Assembly: GCA_022414725.1 (NCBI GenBank)
Contig: CM039462.1
Coordinates: 2,900,621 to 2,964,620 of the forward strand
Length of the DNA stretch: 64,000 bases
Direction of reading: 5' to 3'
Source: Microglena sp. YARC
Lineage: Eukaryota > Chlorophyta > Chlorophyceae > Chlamydomonadales > Chlamydomonadaceae
The notes below the pieces were generated by a model. The model did no database searches. It saw only the letters and a list, made by a program, of their open reading frames with translations, and was not told the DNA's origin. The translations under genes and the position numbers were made by a program. Below, piece by piece: positions 9,683-21,374 of this stretch. Each line of letters begins with the position of its first letter. Positions within the stretch are counted from its first letter, which is position 1.

Positions 9683-12600
9683 GTGCGAATGGTCATATTA
9701 CGCTCGTTCATATCAAAAGCTGCAAATCCCTCGAACCCAATGGAGCATTAAAACTACAAGCATGTTGCCATGTCACAATTGGACTGTAGCAGGAAGAGTA
9801 CGCCTCCCCCCACCCCCCACCCCCCAACCCCCTACCCCCAACCTCCTACCCCATCCACCCTCAACCCCTACCCCAACCCCAACCCCAACCCACCCAACCC
9901 CAACCCACCCAACCCACCCACCCCCTCCACCGCAAGGCCTGGGGATGGTTGGTGCACTAGTCACCCATGCATGCCTTGGATGTAGCCCTACAGCAGCATG
10001 CACCCCCTCCTTGTTCAACACCCTGAACACCTGTTTAACATCCTGAACACCTGTCTAACTCCCTGAACATGTGTTGAACACCCTGGACAAGCTGCAGGCT
10101 GCCGTAGGGCTACAGCCAAGGCATGTATGGGTGACTACTGCACCAACCATTTCCAGGCCTAGGGGTGGAGGGTGGTGGAGTGGGTGGTTGATGTTGGTTG
10201 GGGTTGGGGGTTGGGGGTGGTGGTGGAGTGGGTAGTTGGGGTTGACAGGGGGCGGGGGGAGTGGTTGCATGCTGCCGTAGGGTAGTGTCCATCAGTACAC
10301 CTCATTCAGTAATTGTTTAGTTTCGGGGATACGCGTAGCAGCTTCTAGGTAGCTCCCTTTCCCTGTCCTTGGGCCAAACCTAGAGCTAGCTAGTGCTTCG
10401 AAAGCTGACATGACAGGCATTCCGATGCAGCTGCAAGCATTGGGTTTGTCCCAGTGGCTGGCTATTTGAGCTGGCAGGAATCTGCCATAAGTAGCCCAAC
10501 AAGTGAAACAGTGCTCATCCATTCGTCTACTTCAATTTAACCCATCTTGAGCAACAATGTTACCAACCAACCGACTAACCATGTAAGCAACCAACCAACC
10601 AACCAACCAACCAACCATGTAACCAACCAACCATATAACCAACCAACCATGTAACCAACCAACCAACCAACCAACCCAACCAACCAACCAACCAACCAAC
10701 CAACCAACCAACCAACCAACCATATTAAAAACCAACCATGTTAACAGCCATGTTACCAAGCCTGAGCTGCCCACAAGCGCAGGCATCCAACCCACACACA
10801 CAGCCACCAATCCAGCCACCCAACCCAACCAACCCAACCAACCCAACCAACCCAACCCAACCCAACCCAACCAACCAACCCAACCCAACCCAACCACCAT
10901 TTCATGCTCACAAGCGCAGGCATCTAACCCACACACCCACCCAGCCACCAACCCAACCCAACCACCCAACCCAGCCAACCCAACCAATCCAACCACCATT
11001 TCATGCTCATAGGCTCAGGCATCCAACCCACCCAGCCACCAACCCAAACACCAACCCAGCCACCCACCCCAAACACTTCAACCACCACTCCATGCTCACA
11101 GGCGCAGGCATCCAACCCACCCACCCACCAACCCAACCAACCAACCAACCACCCCAACCACCATTTCATGCCCACAGGCTCAGGCATCCAACCCACCCAC
11201 CCACCAACCTAACCAACCCAACCAACCCAACCAACCCAACCAACCCAACCAACCAACCCAACAAACAATCCACGCCCACAGGCTGAGGCATCCAACCCAC
11301 ACCCACCAACCCAACCAACCCAACCACCAACCCAACCAACCAACCCAACCAACATTTGTATGCTCAGAGGCTCAGGCATCCAACCCACACACCCACCAAC
11401 CCAACCAACCCAATCACCAACCCAACCAACCCAACCAACCCAACCACCATTTTCATGCTCACTTGCTCAGGCATCCAACCCACCCACCCACCAACCAAAC
11501 CAAACCAACCACCATTTTCATGCACACAGGCTCAGGCATCCAAGCCACACAACCACCAACCCAAACACCAACCCAGCCACGCACCCCAACCACCCCAACC
11601 ACCATTCTGTTCTCACAGGCTTAGGCATGCAACCCACACACCCACCAACCCAAACTCCAACCCAGCCACCCACCCCAACCACCCAACCACCTCAACCACC
11701 CCAACCACCATTCCGTGCTCACAGGCTCAGGCATCCAACACCTGCAAGAAGTGCGGTGTAGACATGAGCAAAGTCGACGGGTGAGTGACTATACCACCAC
11801 AAACACCCCCACCCCCACCACAAACACTACAAACACCACCACCACAAACGCCACCACCGTCCAACACCGGCAAGAAGTGCGGTGTAGACGTGAGCAAAGT
11901 CGACGGGTGAGTGACTATACCACCACAAACACTCCCACCCCCACCACAAACACTACAAACACCACCACCACAAACACCACCACCACCACAAACACCACCA
12001 CCACAAACACCACCACCACCATAAACACCACCACAAACACCACCACCACAAACACCACCAAAAACACCGCCACCGTCCAACACCTGCAAGAAGACATGAG
12101 CCAAGTCGATGGGTGAGTGACTCCACCACCACGAACACCACAAACACCACCAGCACAAACAGCATGTGGTGGGAGCCGCTGATATACCGTAGTGTTCCAA
12201 AAAAACAACGTTCCAATTTCACGTAAGATTTCGTGAAATTAGAACGTAACATATATGCCCGGCCGAAACGATCGTGAATCGAGAAGCAGCGGCGATAATA
12301 GGGCTTACGCTGAATGTGGGGCTTACTTACGAGCCCAGGTGGCCCAGGTGTCTGCAGGTTCAAAAACGGTTCGCGGGAATCCATGACATTCCAGAACTCA
12401 TGCTGTAGCTCAATGATCGCCCCCCGGAGAGTCGTTTGACAAGTCCGCCTTTGTTACCTCCACACCACCATAATCAGAGGACCTTTTAGGATTTTGTTAC
12501 GCGACTTCCCTCTCTTTCTGAGATGCTCCATTTGAAGATAGTGATTGTGGGGACGATTCTGATGAGGACGACCTGCCTCTCGTTGCTCTAGCTAAAGGCC

Positions 12601-15600
12601 GCTCTTAAACACTCATGCACATGTCATCCAACCGAATGCAACGTTGTTGTGATGATTGCACTCTGTACTATGATGGAGTGTATGTATGTATGAGTGATGA
12701 TTGCACTCTGTACTATGTACTATGTATGAGTGATGATTGCACTCTATTGCACTCTATTGCACTCTGTACTATGTATGTATGTATGAGTGATGATTGCACT
12801 CTGTACTATGTACTATGTATGAGTGATGATTGCACTCTATTGCACTCTATTGCACTCTGTACTATGTATGTATGTATGAGTGATGATTGCACTCTGTACT
12901 ATGTACTATGTATGAGTGATGATTGCACTATATTGCACTCTATTGCACTCTGTACTATGTATGTATGTATGGGTGATGATTGCACTCTGTGCTATGTACA
13001 TGTATGAGTGATGATTGCACTCTATTGCACTCTGTACTATTTATGTATGTATGAGTGATGATTGCACTCTGTACTATGATGGAGTGTATGTTTTGCATTA
13101 GTGTCTCTATGGGAGAGGAACAGGTCAACCTGGCTGCCCAGGGACATGCATGTCTCCACATTGACTACATGAGTGTGATGATTGCACTAAGCTGTATAGA
13201 GGAGTGTAGTGTAATAGTGTCTAGATGTGAAGAGGAACCAATCAACCTAGCTGTCCTTCTAGTTCTGTTAATTAGGAGGAACGTTTAGAAATAGGGGTTT
13301 TATAAAAAAATCAAACGTGAAATGTGTAAAGTAAGCTTATATTCTTCTGGGAACCAACGTGAAAAGTGAAACATGAAATTATATGTTTCGGCTTATATTC
13401 GTCTCAAAAACTTCGTGAAATCATTAGGAACATTATTCTTTTGGAACATTACGGTATTGAAATTGAAATTGAAATTGTTACATCCGTGTAATACTGTTAT
13501 TCACAGGACGTGAAGTTAAGGACACCATAGCGTAAGCCGGAGCTAGCTATAGTCACCGTAAACACTACAGTATGTACCATACAGGGTTTATTACTTCAGC
13601 TATGAAAAATACATACAAACACCACCACCACCACCACCACCACCACAAACACCGCCATTGTCCAACACCTGCAAGAAGACATGAGCAAAGTCGATGGGTG
13701 AGTGACTTTACTACCACAAACACCCCCACCACCACCACAAATACTACAAACACCACCACCACCACCACCACAAACACCGCCATCGTCCAACACCTGCAAG
13801 AAGACATGAGCAAAGTCGATGGGTGAGTGACTATACTACCACAAACACCCCCACCACCACCACAAATACTACAACCACCACCACCACCACCACCACAAAC
13901 ACCGCCATCGTCCAACACCTGCAAGAAGACATGAGCAAAGTCGATGGGTGAGTGACTATACTACCACAAACACCCCCACCACCACCACAAATACTACAAA
14001 CACCACCACCACCACCACCACAAACACCGCCATCGTCCAACACCTGCAAGAAGACATGAGCAAAGTCGATGGGTGAGTGACTGTACCACAAACACCCCCA
14101 CCCCCACCACAAACACTACAAACACCACCACAAACACCACCACCGTCCAACACCTGCAAGAAGACATGAGCAAAGTCGGTAGGAGAGTGACTCCACCACC
14201 ACAAACACCACAAACACCACCACCACAAACACCACAAACACTACCACCACAAACACCACAAACACCACAAAACACACCACCACAACACCACAAACACCAC
14301 CACCACAAACACCACAAACACGACAAACACCACCACCACAAACACCACAAACACCACCACAAACACCACACACCACCACAAACACCACAAACACCACCAC
14401 CACAAACACCACAAACACCACCACCACAAACACCATAAACACCACCACCACAAACACCACACACCACCACCACAAACACACAAACACACCACCACAAACA
14501 CCACAAACACCACCACCACAAACACCACAAACACCACCACCGTAAACACCACAAACACCACAAACACCACCACACAAACACCATAAACCACCACAAACAC
14601 CACAACCACAAACACCAAACACCACAAACACAAACATCACCACCACAAACACTACCACCACCACAAACACCACAAACACCACAAACACAAACACCCACAC
14701 CAACCACCACCACCACCACAAACACCACCACCACAAACACCACAAACACTACCACCACAAACACCACAAATACCACCACCACAAACACCACAAACACCAC
14801 CACCACAAACACCACGAACACCACAAACACCGCAAACACCACAAACACCGCAAACACCACCACCACAAACACCACAAACACCACAACACCACTAACACCA
14901 ACACCACAAACACCACAAACACCACAAACACTACCACCACAAACACCACAAACACCACCAACACCACCAACACCAGAAACACGACCACCACAAACACCAC
15001 AAAAACCACCACCACAAACACCACAAACACACCACACAAACACCACAAACACTACCACCACAAACACACAAAACACCACCACCACAAAACACCACAAACA
15101 CAAACACCACCACCACAAACACCACAAAACACCACAAACACCACACACAAACACCACAAACACCACCACCACAAACATCGCAAACACCACCACTACAAAC
15201 AACACAAACAACATGTGCTGGGAGCCGCTGATGTATGTACCATACAGGGTTTATAACTTCAACTATGCATGCAAAATAGTGTGCCTTATTATAAGGCATG
15301 AGGTTAAGGGGGCTAGCCCGTTTGCTTGCCCTGGGGCCAACCACCAATGTATTTGTATACAGGGGGGGGGGGGGGGGGGGGGGGTCGGGAAGACAGGTTT
15401 GAGGCTGTATGTTCAATATGGTGTCCGATTCAGATGGAAGTTGGGATTGTGGAAGTTGCGTATAAAAGGAGGGGGGGAAAGTTGATCGGCACCTTATTTC
15501 CTGCCCCACCCTCCCTGTATATATATATTTATATATATATATATATATATATATTGAGCTATGCATTAAAAACTATTCCTCCCAAATTATTACAGGCTGT

Positions 15601-18600
15601 GTGACCAAGAGGGACGTGTCGTGGGAGGTATGGGAGCGCTCCCTGGATTTGGGTGGTGGCCAATCAAGGCCTATCGCCCTTGCCCTAACCTGGAGCTGGC
15701 TGGAGTAGAGTACACTAGGTGCGAGGTCCACACAATTTTTATGGTTCAACTAAAATTGCAGATTTCACACCACTTGAGGGATGGGAGGGAGCCCCAAGAG
15801 GCACCCTTTTGTCCGGTTGATTGTTTCTTTGTTGGGTTATAGTCATGTAACTCCTGCCCTAAACTGGAGCTGGCTGGAGTAGAGTAAACCAGGTGCAAGG
15901 TTCACACCACTTTTGTTTAATTGTTTTTCTTTTCGTCTTTTCTTCTTTGTGCATGATGTTCGGAAGTCCCCCTTGACTCTGTCAAGCGGAGGGCACATTT
16001 GGAGTCCACTAGGGCACCAGGAAGAAGTCCTATGCAGCGTCGCAAGCGACTCGTAAATTGGCGGAGAGTGTTGGCAACGGAACTACAGGTGGCAACGATG
16101 GAGCTGACCGAAGCCAGTTAGTTGTCAGACAGTTGGCTGACGTGTCAGGCTTCAATTTTTCGGTCGGTCGGTCAGTCGGTCGCACAAATGGACTACGGGG
16201 TAACCCTGGGGGCTCCTGCCCCTCAGAAGGGGGGGCTCCGCCAAAAATGTAACCATCACCACTTGTATGGTTTAATTGTAATTGTAGAATTGAATTATCA
16301 CTGTAGCACGAACTCAGGGCCCCTGTCGGAAAATCGATTCTTAGGGGGTTCAGTTCATCAATGTTTTTCTTTTTAGCCCTTCCTGTCACGGTTGGGCGAG
16401 TCATAGCTTATTTGGCTTACCCCTGGACATACATACATGGTTGTTGGCGGAGCCCCCAGAGTTACCCCTTTGTCTTGTTGATTGTTTCTTTGTCGTGTTG
16501 TCAGCACGTAACCCTGGCCCTAACCAGGAGGGAGTTGGATTGGAGTACACCAGTTGCGAGTTTCACACCATTAGTATGGTTGTTGGTTGGTTGGTTGGTT
16601 GGTTGGTTGGTTGGTTGGTTTACTCCATTCATATATTGTTATCTATGGTTGTTGGTGGAGCCCTCCCTTCTTGGGCCTCCAGGGGCACCCTTTTGTCCGG
16701 TTGATTGTTTGTTTGTCATGTTGTCGGAACGTAACTCCTGCCTTAACCTGGAGCTGGCTGGAGTAGAGTGCACTAGGTGCGAGTTTCACACCATCAGTAT
16801 GGTTGTTGGTTGGTTGGTTGGTTGGTTCACACCATTTGTATGTTGTTATGTATGGTTGTTGGCGGAGCCCTCCCCTCTTGGGCCCCCAGAGTTACCCCTT
16901 TGTCCGGTTGATTGTTTTGGTCGTCGGCGTGTATTCTGGCCCTAACAAAGTCGTAACCCTGGCTTTGGTCCATTGCACTCGATTCCGGTGCCACCTGTCC
17001 CTCTATAGCCAACACTCTCCGCCAATTTGAATTTGAATTTGTTGCCACCTGTCCCTCTGATAGCCAACACTCTCCGCCAGTTTGAATTTGAATGTGTTGC
17101 CACCTGTCCCTCTGATAGCCAACACTCTCCACCAATTTGAATTTGAATTTGTTGCCACCTGTCCCTCTGATAGCCAACACTCTCTGCCAATTTGAATTTG
17201 AATTTGTTGCCACCTGTCCCTCTGATAGCCAACACTCTCCGCCAATTTTCCGCGTCACTTGCGACGCGCCTAGGACTTGTTAATATTGTACTGGTCCACT
17301 ATGCATGCACAGTCACTTGCCCATGCCACACCTTTTTTTGGCAAAGCCCCCCCTTCTGGGGAGCAGAAGCCCCCAGGGTTACCCATTTGTCCGTCCGACC
17401 GACCGACTGACCGAAAAATTGAAGCCTGACACGTCAATGACGTCAGCTAACTGTCAACTAACCAGCTTCGGTCAACTAACCGCCTTCGGTCAACTAACCG
17501 CCTTTGGTCAACTAACCACCTTCGGTCAACTAACTGCCTTCGGTCAACTAACCGCCTTAGGTCTGCTCATCGTTGCCACCTTTCACTCCATTGCCAACAC
17601 ACTCCGCCAAGGGGGTATTTTGGCAGCAATCTGGGATTTGGTGTCTTTCAAGGTTGGGCTCCTTGTAATGATTTTGGTAGGCGGCGCAAAGGCCCGCCCT
17701 GCCAGGCCGGGCTTGGGGGGCGGGCAGGGAAGTCTCAGGGTAGTGGATGGTTGGGCCAAAACAGGGTCCCAGGTAGCAATCGCTACTGGTAGCGGAAAAA
17801 AAATGCTTTGCCAGAATGGCCGGGTTAGGGGGGCGGACGAGGGAGTCTCAGGGTAGCGGACAGTTGGGCCAAAACAGGGTCTCGGGTAGCAATCAGCACT
17901 TGTAGCGAGAAAAAAATGCTTTGCCAGAATGGCCGGGTTTGGGGGGCGGGCGAGGGGGTCTCAGGGTTGCGGACGGTTAAGCCAAAACGGAGTCTCAGGT
18001 AGCGATTGCTGCTGGTAGCGAGAAAACAAGCTCTGCTTGTCCAGAGTGGCTTTGTCGTGGGTCATCAAGCTGACAGGTGGCGGCTTTGCCCTGTGGATGG
18101 GTCAGGGAGGTGCCTACAAGTTTCTTCTCATAGTCAAAATAATAACAGTGTATCAACCATTCAATCAACCATTCAATCAATCAATTAATCAATCAATTAA
18201 TCAATCGATAACTCACTTGCTCACCCACTCAGTCAATCAATCCATCAATCAATCATTTACTCTATCAATCCTTCAATCCATCCATCCATCCATCCATCCA
18301 TCCATCCATCCATCCATCCATCCATCCATCCATCCATCCATCCATCCATCCATCCATCCATCCATCCATCCATCACTCGGTCATCCACTCAGTCGATGCA
18401 TCCATCCATCCATCCATCCATCACCCAATCAATCGCTCACTCACTCAGTCAATGCATCCATCCATCCATCCATCAATCAATCGCTCACCCACTCAGTCGA
18501 TGCATCCATCCATCCATCCATCCATCCATCCATCCATCCATCCATCACTCGGTCATCCACTCAGTCGATGCATCCATCCATCCATCCATCCATCCATCCA

Positions 18601-18983
18601 TCAATCACCCACTCAGTCGATCCATCCATCCATCCATCCATCCATCCATCAATCAATCACCCAATCAATCGCTAACCCACTCAGTCGATGCATCCATCCA
18701 TCCATCCATCCATCAATCAATCAATCCATCAATCGCTCACCCACCCAGTCGATCCGTCCATCAATCAATCAATCCATCAATCGCTCACCCACTCAGTCAA
18801 TCCATACATCAATTAATTTGAATTGGAATTGTTGCATGTTTTTTCACCCAACTCTTTCCTTTCTATTGTAGGAAGGGCCAGCCTCTGAACGACGTCCTAT
18901 TTGGGGGCGTAAGCTTGGGAGAGGGTGCCGGATCTTTGGACAAAATGCGCGAGCTGAAGGAGAAGGGCCTCGATGTGAAGTGA
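9584..18983 (+). CDS. Small putative chloroplast protein with CxxC motif, three exons
   Basis: Exons 9584-9682, 11725-11780 and 18872-18983 join in phase (0 then 2) to an 88-residue protein. Exon 1 starts in CAACCATGC and encodes a Ser/Arg/Ala-rich, acid-poor N terminus ([10 protein letters not shown]..., about 30 residues) typical of an algal chloroplast transit peptide, ending ARAEE. Exon 2 encodes [19 protein letters not shown] with one CxxC pair, which could bind a metal or be redox-active. Exon 3 encodes [20 protein letters not shown] followed by a charged helix ending in GLDVK and a TGA stop. The mature protein would be about 55 residues. I do not recognise the family. Introns of 2042 and 7091 bp are almost entirely tandem repeats, and exon 2 has edge-copy arrays on both sides. 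Splice sites are GTGCGA/CTCACAG and GTGAGT/TATTGTAG. The model rests on consensus sites and phase closure, not on homology. Confidence 0.7.
9795..9935. repeat. C-rich CCCCAACCC array in intron 1
   Basis: Low-complexity CCCCAACCCACC repeats just after exon 1. Confidence 0.85.
9936..10172. repeat. Inverted repeat, arms of ~75 bp, in intron 1
   Basis: The left arm (9936-10010) and right arm (about 10088-10170) are reverse complements at roughly 85-90 percent, sharing GGTTGGTGCA, AGTCACCCAT and GTAGCCCTAC. The ~75-bp loop holds short CCCTGAACACCTG repeats. The flanking C-rich and G-rich tracts (9795-9935 and 10165-10260) extend the foldback. Confidence 0.7.
10320..10470. mobile_element. Partial Family-2 MITE
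   Basis: The left end GTAGCAGCTTCTAGGTAGCTC matches the Family-2 terminus, but no right end is recognisable. It is probably a truncated copy. Confidence 0.5.
10555..10735. repeat. CCAACCAACC microsatellite
   Basis: Near-pure ACCA repeats with occasional CATGTA interruptions. The Trp/Leu/Gly-rich minus-strand frames are artefacts. Confidence 0.95.
10770..11724 (+). repeat. Acceptor-side array before exon 2 (10 decoys)
   Basis: Ten units of 65-130 bp precede exon 2 (cores near 10777, 10905, 11002, 11092, 11168, 11270, 11359, 11453, 11519 and 11608). Each has CATGCTCACAG-like acceptor sequence followed by GGCTCAGGCATCCAAC, the first ~15 nt of exon 2, then CCAACC-rich filler. Only the unit at 11715 continues into the CxxC coding sequence. 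Several decoys keep a perfect CACAG acceptor. Confidence 0.85.
11725..11780 (+). CDS. Exon 2, CxxC exon
   Basis: 56 nt between CTCACAG and GTGAGT, entered in phase 0 and left in phase 2. Contains CKKCG. Confidence 0.7.
11781..14190 (+). repeat. Donor-side array after exon 2 (7 decoys)
   Basis: Seven units repeat the 3' part of exon 2 with its donor: cores near 11860-11910, 12076-12118, 13660-13702, 13788-13828, 13912-13953, 14038-14080 and 14148-14190. Each shows GCAAGAAG, ATGAGCAAAGTCGA and then GGGTGAGTGACT (the last is changed to AGGAGAGTGAC). The first decoy retains the full 3' end including the TGCGGTGTAG segment; later ones share a 10-nt deletion there. CCACCACAAACACC filler separates the units. 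The transposon at 12187-13454 splits the array. Confidence 0.85.
12187..13454. mobile_element. DNA transposon remnant, TA target duplication
   Basis: The ends CCGTAGTGTTCCAAAA and (reverse) CCGTAATGTTCCAAAA form a ~28-bp imperfect inverted repeat bounded by TA on both sides (12185-12186, 13455-13456). A short acidic frame at about 12520-12607 reads [19 protein letters not shown] and then a stop; such acidic leaders occur near transposase ends, so the element is probably a deletion derivative. 12640-13075 is a ~120-bp array of GATGATTGCACTCTGTACTATG units. It has no catalytic domain. Confidence 0.65.
14190..15200. repeat. CACAAACACCACC low-complexity block
   Basis: About 1 kb of ACAAACACCACCACC repeats. 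The long minus-strand frames (Val/Cys/Trp/Gly-rich) are repeat artefacts. Confidence 0.95.
15201..15630. repeat. Dispersed repeat with G-tract and (TA)n
   Basis: 15205-15260 repeats the block seen at 12170-12186 plus 13570-13605 (GGGAGCCGCTGAT ... CATACAGGGTTTAT), which shows what flanked the TA transposon. 15285-15350 (GGGGGCTAGCCCGTTTGCTT) recurs at 56850-56900 and 59955-59995. 15396-15480 recurs reversed at 38060-38165. A poly-G tract (15361-15384) and a (TA)n tract (15514-15555) complete the block. Confidence 0.7.
15630..16930 (+). repeat. ~200-bp tandem repeat, about five diverged units
   Basis: Units share CCTTTTGTCCGGTTGATTGT, ACCTGGAGCTGGCTGGAGTA and GTGCGAGTTTCACACCA, with (GGTT)n runs in three of them. 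Starts are near 15640, 15790, 16440, 16650 and 16860. The 16034-16250 and 16338-16440 elements interrupt the array. Confidence 0.75.
16034..16250 (+). mobile_element. Family-3 element, unexpanded copy
   Basis: Starts ATGCAGCGTCGCAAGCGAC and ends GGGGGGGCTCCGCCAAAAA. It contains AATTGGCGGAGAGTGTTGG and a short GGTCGGTCGG run. Other copies: 16990-17270, 17328-17612 and 23726-23915 (reverse), and 34375-35062. No coding capacity. Confidence 0.7.
16990..17270 (-). mobile_element. Family-3 end with ~60-bp internal array
   Basis: The GCGTCGC end lies at 17250-17262 (reverse orientation). The adjacent GCCAACACTCTCCGCCAATT segment has been repeated five times with TTGAATTTGAATTTG spacers, each unit about 60 bp. 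Confidence 0.65.
17328..17612 (-). mobile_element. Family-3 copy with 18-bp internal array
   Basis: Begins TTTTTTTGGCAAAGCCCCCCC and ends CCAACACACTCCGCCAA (reverse orientation). The interior holds six copies of an 18-bp unit, GGTCAACTAACCGCCTTC, which is single in the copies at 16034 and 23726. Confidence 0.65.
17640..18060 (+). repeat. ~113-bp tandem repeat, 3 to 4 units
   Basis: Units with GGTAGCAATCGCTACTGGTAG and GCTTTGCCAGAATGGCCGGG start near 17764, 17877 and 17990. Confidence 0.75.
18150..18810. repeat. ATCC tetranucleotide block
   Basis: CATCCATC repeats with interspersed CACTCAGTCGATG motifs. The His/Pro/Ser/Ile frames are artefacts. Confidence 0.95.
18872..18983 (+). CDS. Exon 3, terminal exon of the plastid-protein gene
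   Basis: Preceded by a pyrimidine tract and TATTGTAG. It enters in phase 2 (1 nt completes Gly), then 36 codons and TGA. The codon choice is GC-rich and clean, unlike the surrounding repeats. Confidence 0.7.
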
Positions 18984-19268
18984 TTGTTATACTTTGAATA
19001 TTCATATTGAGGTTGGGCAAGTCCATTTAGCCTCTTTGGCTACGCCTTGACCGCCTAGACTTTAAACAAACACACTTTGATTGTGATTTTTGGCGGAGGC
19101 ATTCCCAATTTCCTTGGCGCTCATATTTAAAGCTTTTTTTACGCCAGGTGACGGTGGCGGGCACGGCTTCCATTTTTTCTTGTGGCTTGTGGTTCCAAGT
19201 TTGTAACGTGGCTTTACTATTCATCTGTATGTATGAATGAATGTACAGGAGGACATCATGAAGAAGAT

Positions 19269-19300
<32 letters not shown>

Positions 19301-19850
19301 TGTCTCACCCCGAGATTTAGAGGGCTTCAAGCAGTGGTTAGCGTGATGGGTCCATACCTGTTAAGAACGAAGTAGCTTAGACTGGTTACATAGGATGGAG
19401 CTTGTAGCATGCTATGAAACATACGAGGGGAGCGGCTGCGGGATGATATGCCGCTCTCTGTACTGCACTACGGCAGTACACAGTGGTGTAGGACAGCTAC
19501 ACCACGGAGACTACACCACCACTGCAACCTTGCTGTAGTGGCCACCAGTTGTGTACTTCAAGAAGAATTTTCGACTCGAAGTATTAAGGCATGGTGCCTG
19601 CCTCCTCCCCAATGCTTGCCTAGTACCTGCTCCGGGTGCCCCCTTTTGGTCGCTCTTGGCGTTGCAGCTCGTCGTCAACCGCGATGGTAGCTTGTCAAGT
19701 AGAGGTAGGAGACCGCTCCCCTACCGCGTACGACGGGCTACCATGACACCACGCCTCATCAGGCGCTATCATAACCTTTTTGCTCCGGGTGCAACACTGA
19801 GGGTGCAAGTCACTAAACCCTGTCGGTAAGTAACAAAAAAAGCAAATGCC
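18984..19850. other. No gene seen downstream of exon 3
   Basis: Contains a Family-4 copy (19008-19075), a poly-C tract (19269-19300), and near 19690-19830 a block also seen in diverged form at 31020-31210 (CACCACGCCTCATCAGGCG against CACGCCCCACCAGGCG). No exon is supported. Confidence 0.5.
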
Positions 19851-19851
19851 C

Positions 19852-19920
19852 CCCCCCCACCCCCACCCCCCCACACACACACACCCACACACGCACGCAC
19901 GCACACACACACACACACAC

Positions 19921-19968
<48 letters not shown>

Positions 19969-20315
19969 ACGCACACGCACACGCACACGCACACGCACAC
20001 GCACACGCACACGCACACGCACACGCACACGCACACGCACACGCACACGCACACGCACACGCACACGCACACGCACACGCACACGCACACGCACACGCAC
20101 ACGCACACGCACACGCACACGCACACGCACACGCACACGCAGTCGCACACGCACACGCACACGCACTCGCACACGCACACGCACACGCACTCGCACACGC
20201 ACACGCACACGCACACGCACACGCACACGCACACGCACACGCACACGCACACGCACACGCACACGCACACGCACACGCACACGCACACGCACACGAACAC
20301 GAACACGCACACGGG
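19852..20315. repeat. ACGCAC hexanucleotide array
   Basis: About 450 bp of CACACG/CACGCA repeats with a few TCGCAC and AGTCGC variants. Long Thr/His, Cys/Val and Arg/Val frames are artefacts. Confidence 0.97.
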
Positions 20316-20329
20316 TACTACATTTTGTC

Positions 20330-20515
20330 GAATTGGTCAGCGCGTAAAGCGCACACACGTCAAATTGGTTGGCGCTTTCTAGTGCGAAAAGCGCAAAAAC
20401 TGCGGGCTGCGCTCACAGGGGGTTGCAAAAAACTGCGCAAAACGTGCAGTGGGGCTCAAAAGGCGTGCGCGAAATCGCGCTGCCGCGCGCGCTTTGTAGT
20501 GCCCTGACACGCACA
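20330..20515 (+). repeat. Dispersed repeat shared with 63300-63450
   Basis: AAAGCGCAAAAACTGCG, CTCAAAAGGCGTGCGCGAAA and CTGCCGCGCGCGCTTTGTAG recur in the same order near 63330-63450. Family unknown. Confidence 0.65.
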
Positions 20516-21374
20516 CGCACGCACGCACGCACGCACGCAATTGTCATTATAAATGGTACCTCTACACCAGCTATGTCCCCAAAAGTGCCCCAAACGTCAC
20601 TTATGACCTGGTGTTCCCCAGCTTCGTCGCAGTCAGAAGTCGGACTTCGTCAATGGCAGGATCCTACCGCTGTTTGTGCTCATCGCGAAGGCTGGGAGAT
20701 ATCCTGAACTTCGTGACGATCAAGGTCGCATCGACTGTCGAGGGTGGGTCTCCCTCTCCCTAGCCCTAAACGGAAGATGGCGATCAGCCTAGAGTTGACT
20801 GGAAAACTGTGTAACAATTAAAATGTAAATAACATCTGAGTGCCTAAGTGAATAAATAACATCTGAGAACCTAGATGCTGGAAGCCCCTCCCCCCCCCCC
20901 CCCCCATCCCCCACCCCACCCCCCCCACCCCACCCCCCCACCCCACCCCACCCCCCCACACACACATTGTTTTGAAGTTGTACAAGGTGTTTGACCCCAG
21001 GCAATAGGTGGGTCCTTCTTCTTCTTTCACCCTATTTGAGTTCGTCCCAATCATGAGTTCAAATTTGCTTCGTAGGCTCCCTGGTTTCTGTGGGCATCAC
21101 ACAGGACAGGACGGGGGGGGGACTTAAAATTATTGGACGACGATTTCCATCCCAGAGTGGGCTGAAAAATCATTTTTCAATCCATCCATGTATGTTACAG
21201 TCCAGGGGTAGGCCAATTAGGCTAAAGGGACTTGCCCAACCTTGGCAAGAAGGGCTCAAAAGGGAAGGAATAGATGAACTGAAACAATCCAATCTAACAC
21301 AAGACATCATGTGGGACAGGATATGCAATAATTGGGGCATTACACACGTAGGGGCACACATGGCATAGATTTTC
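20516..21374. other. No gene seen; C-rich tract and Family-4 copy
   Basis: Holds a CCCCACC tract (20890-20965) and a reverse Family-4 copy (21180-21292). Otherwise unique, with no exon. Confidence 0.5.

Noticed and set aside
13994..15214. 406-codon Val/Cys/Trp/Gly minus-strand frame as a gene
   Set aside because: It is the translation of CACAAACACC repeats; every frame of the repeat is open.
18037..18675. His-Pro-Ser-Ile protein
   Set aside because: Translation of an ATCC microsatellite; all three frames give the same product.
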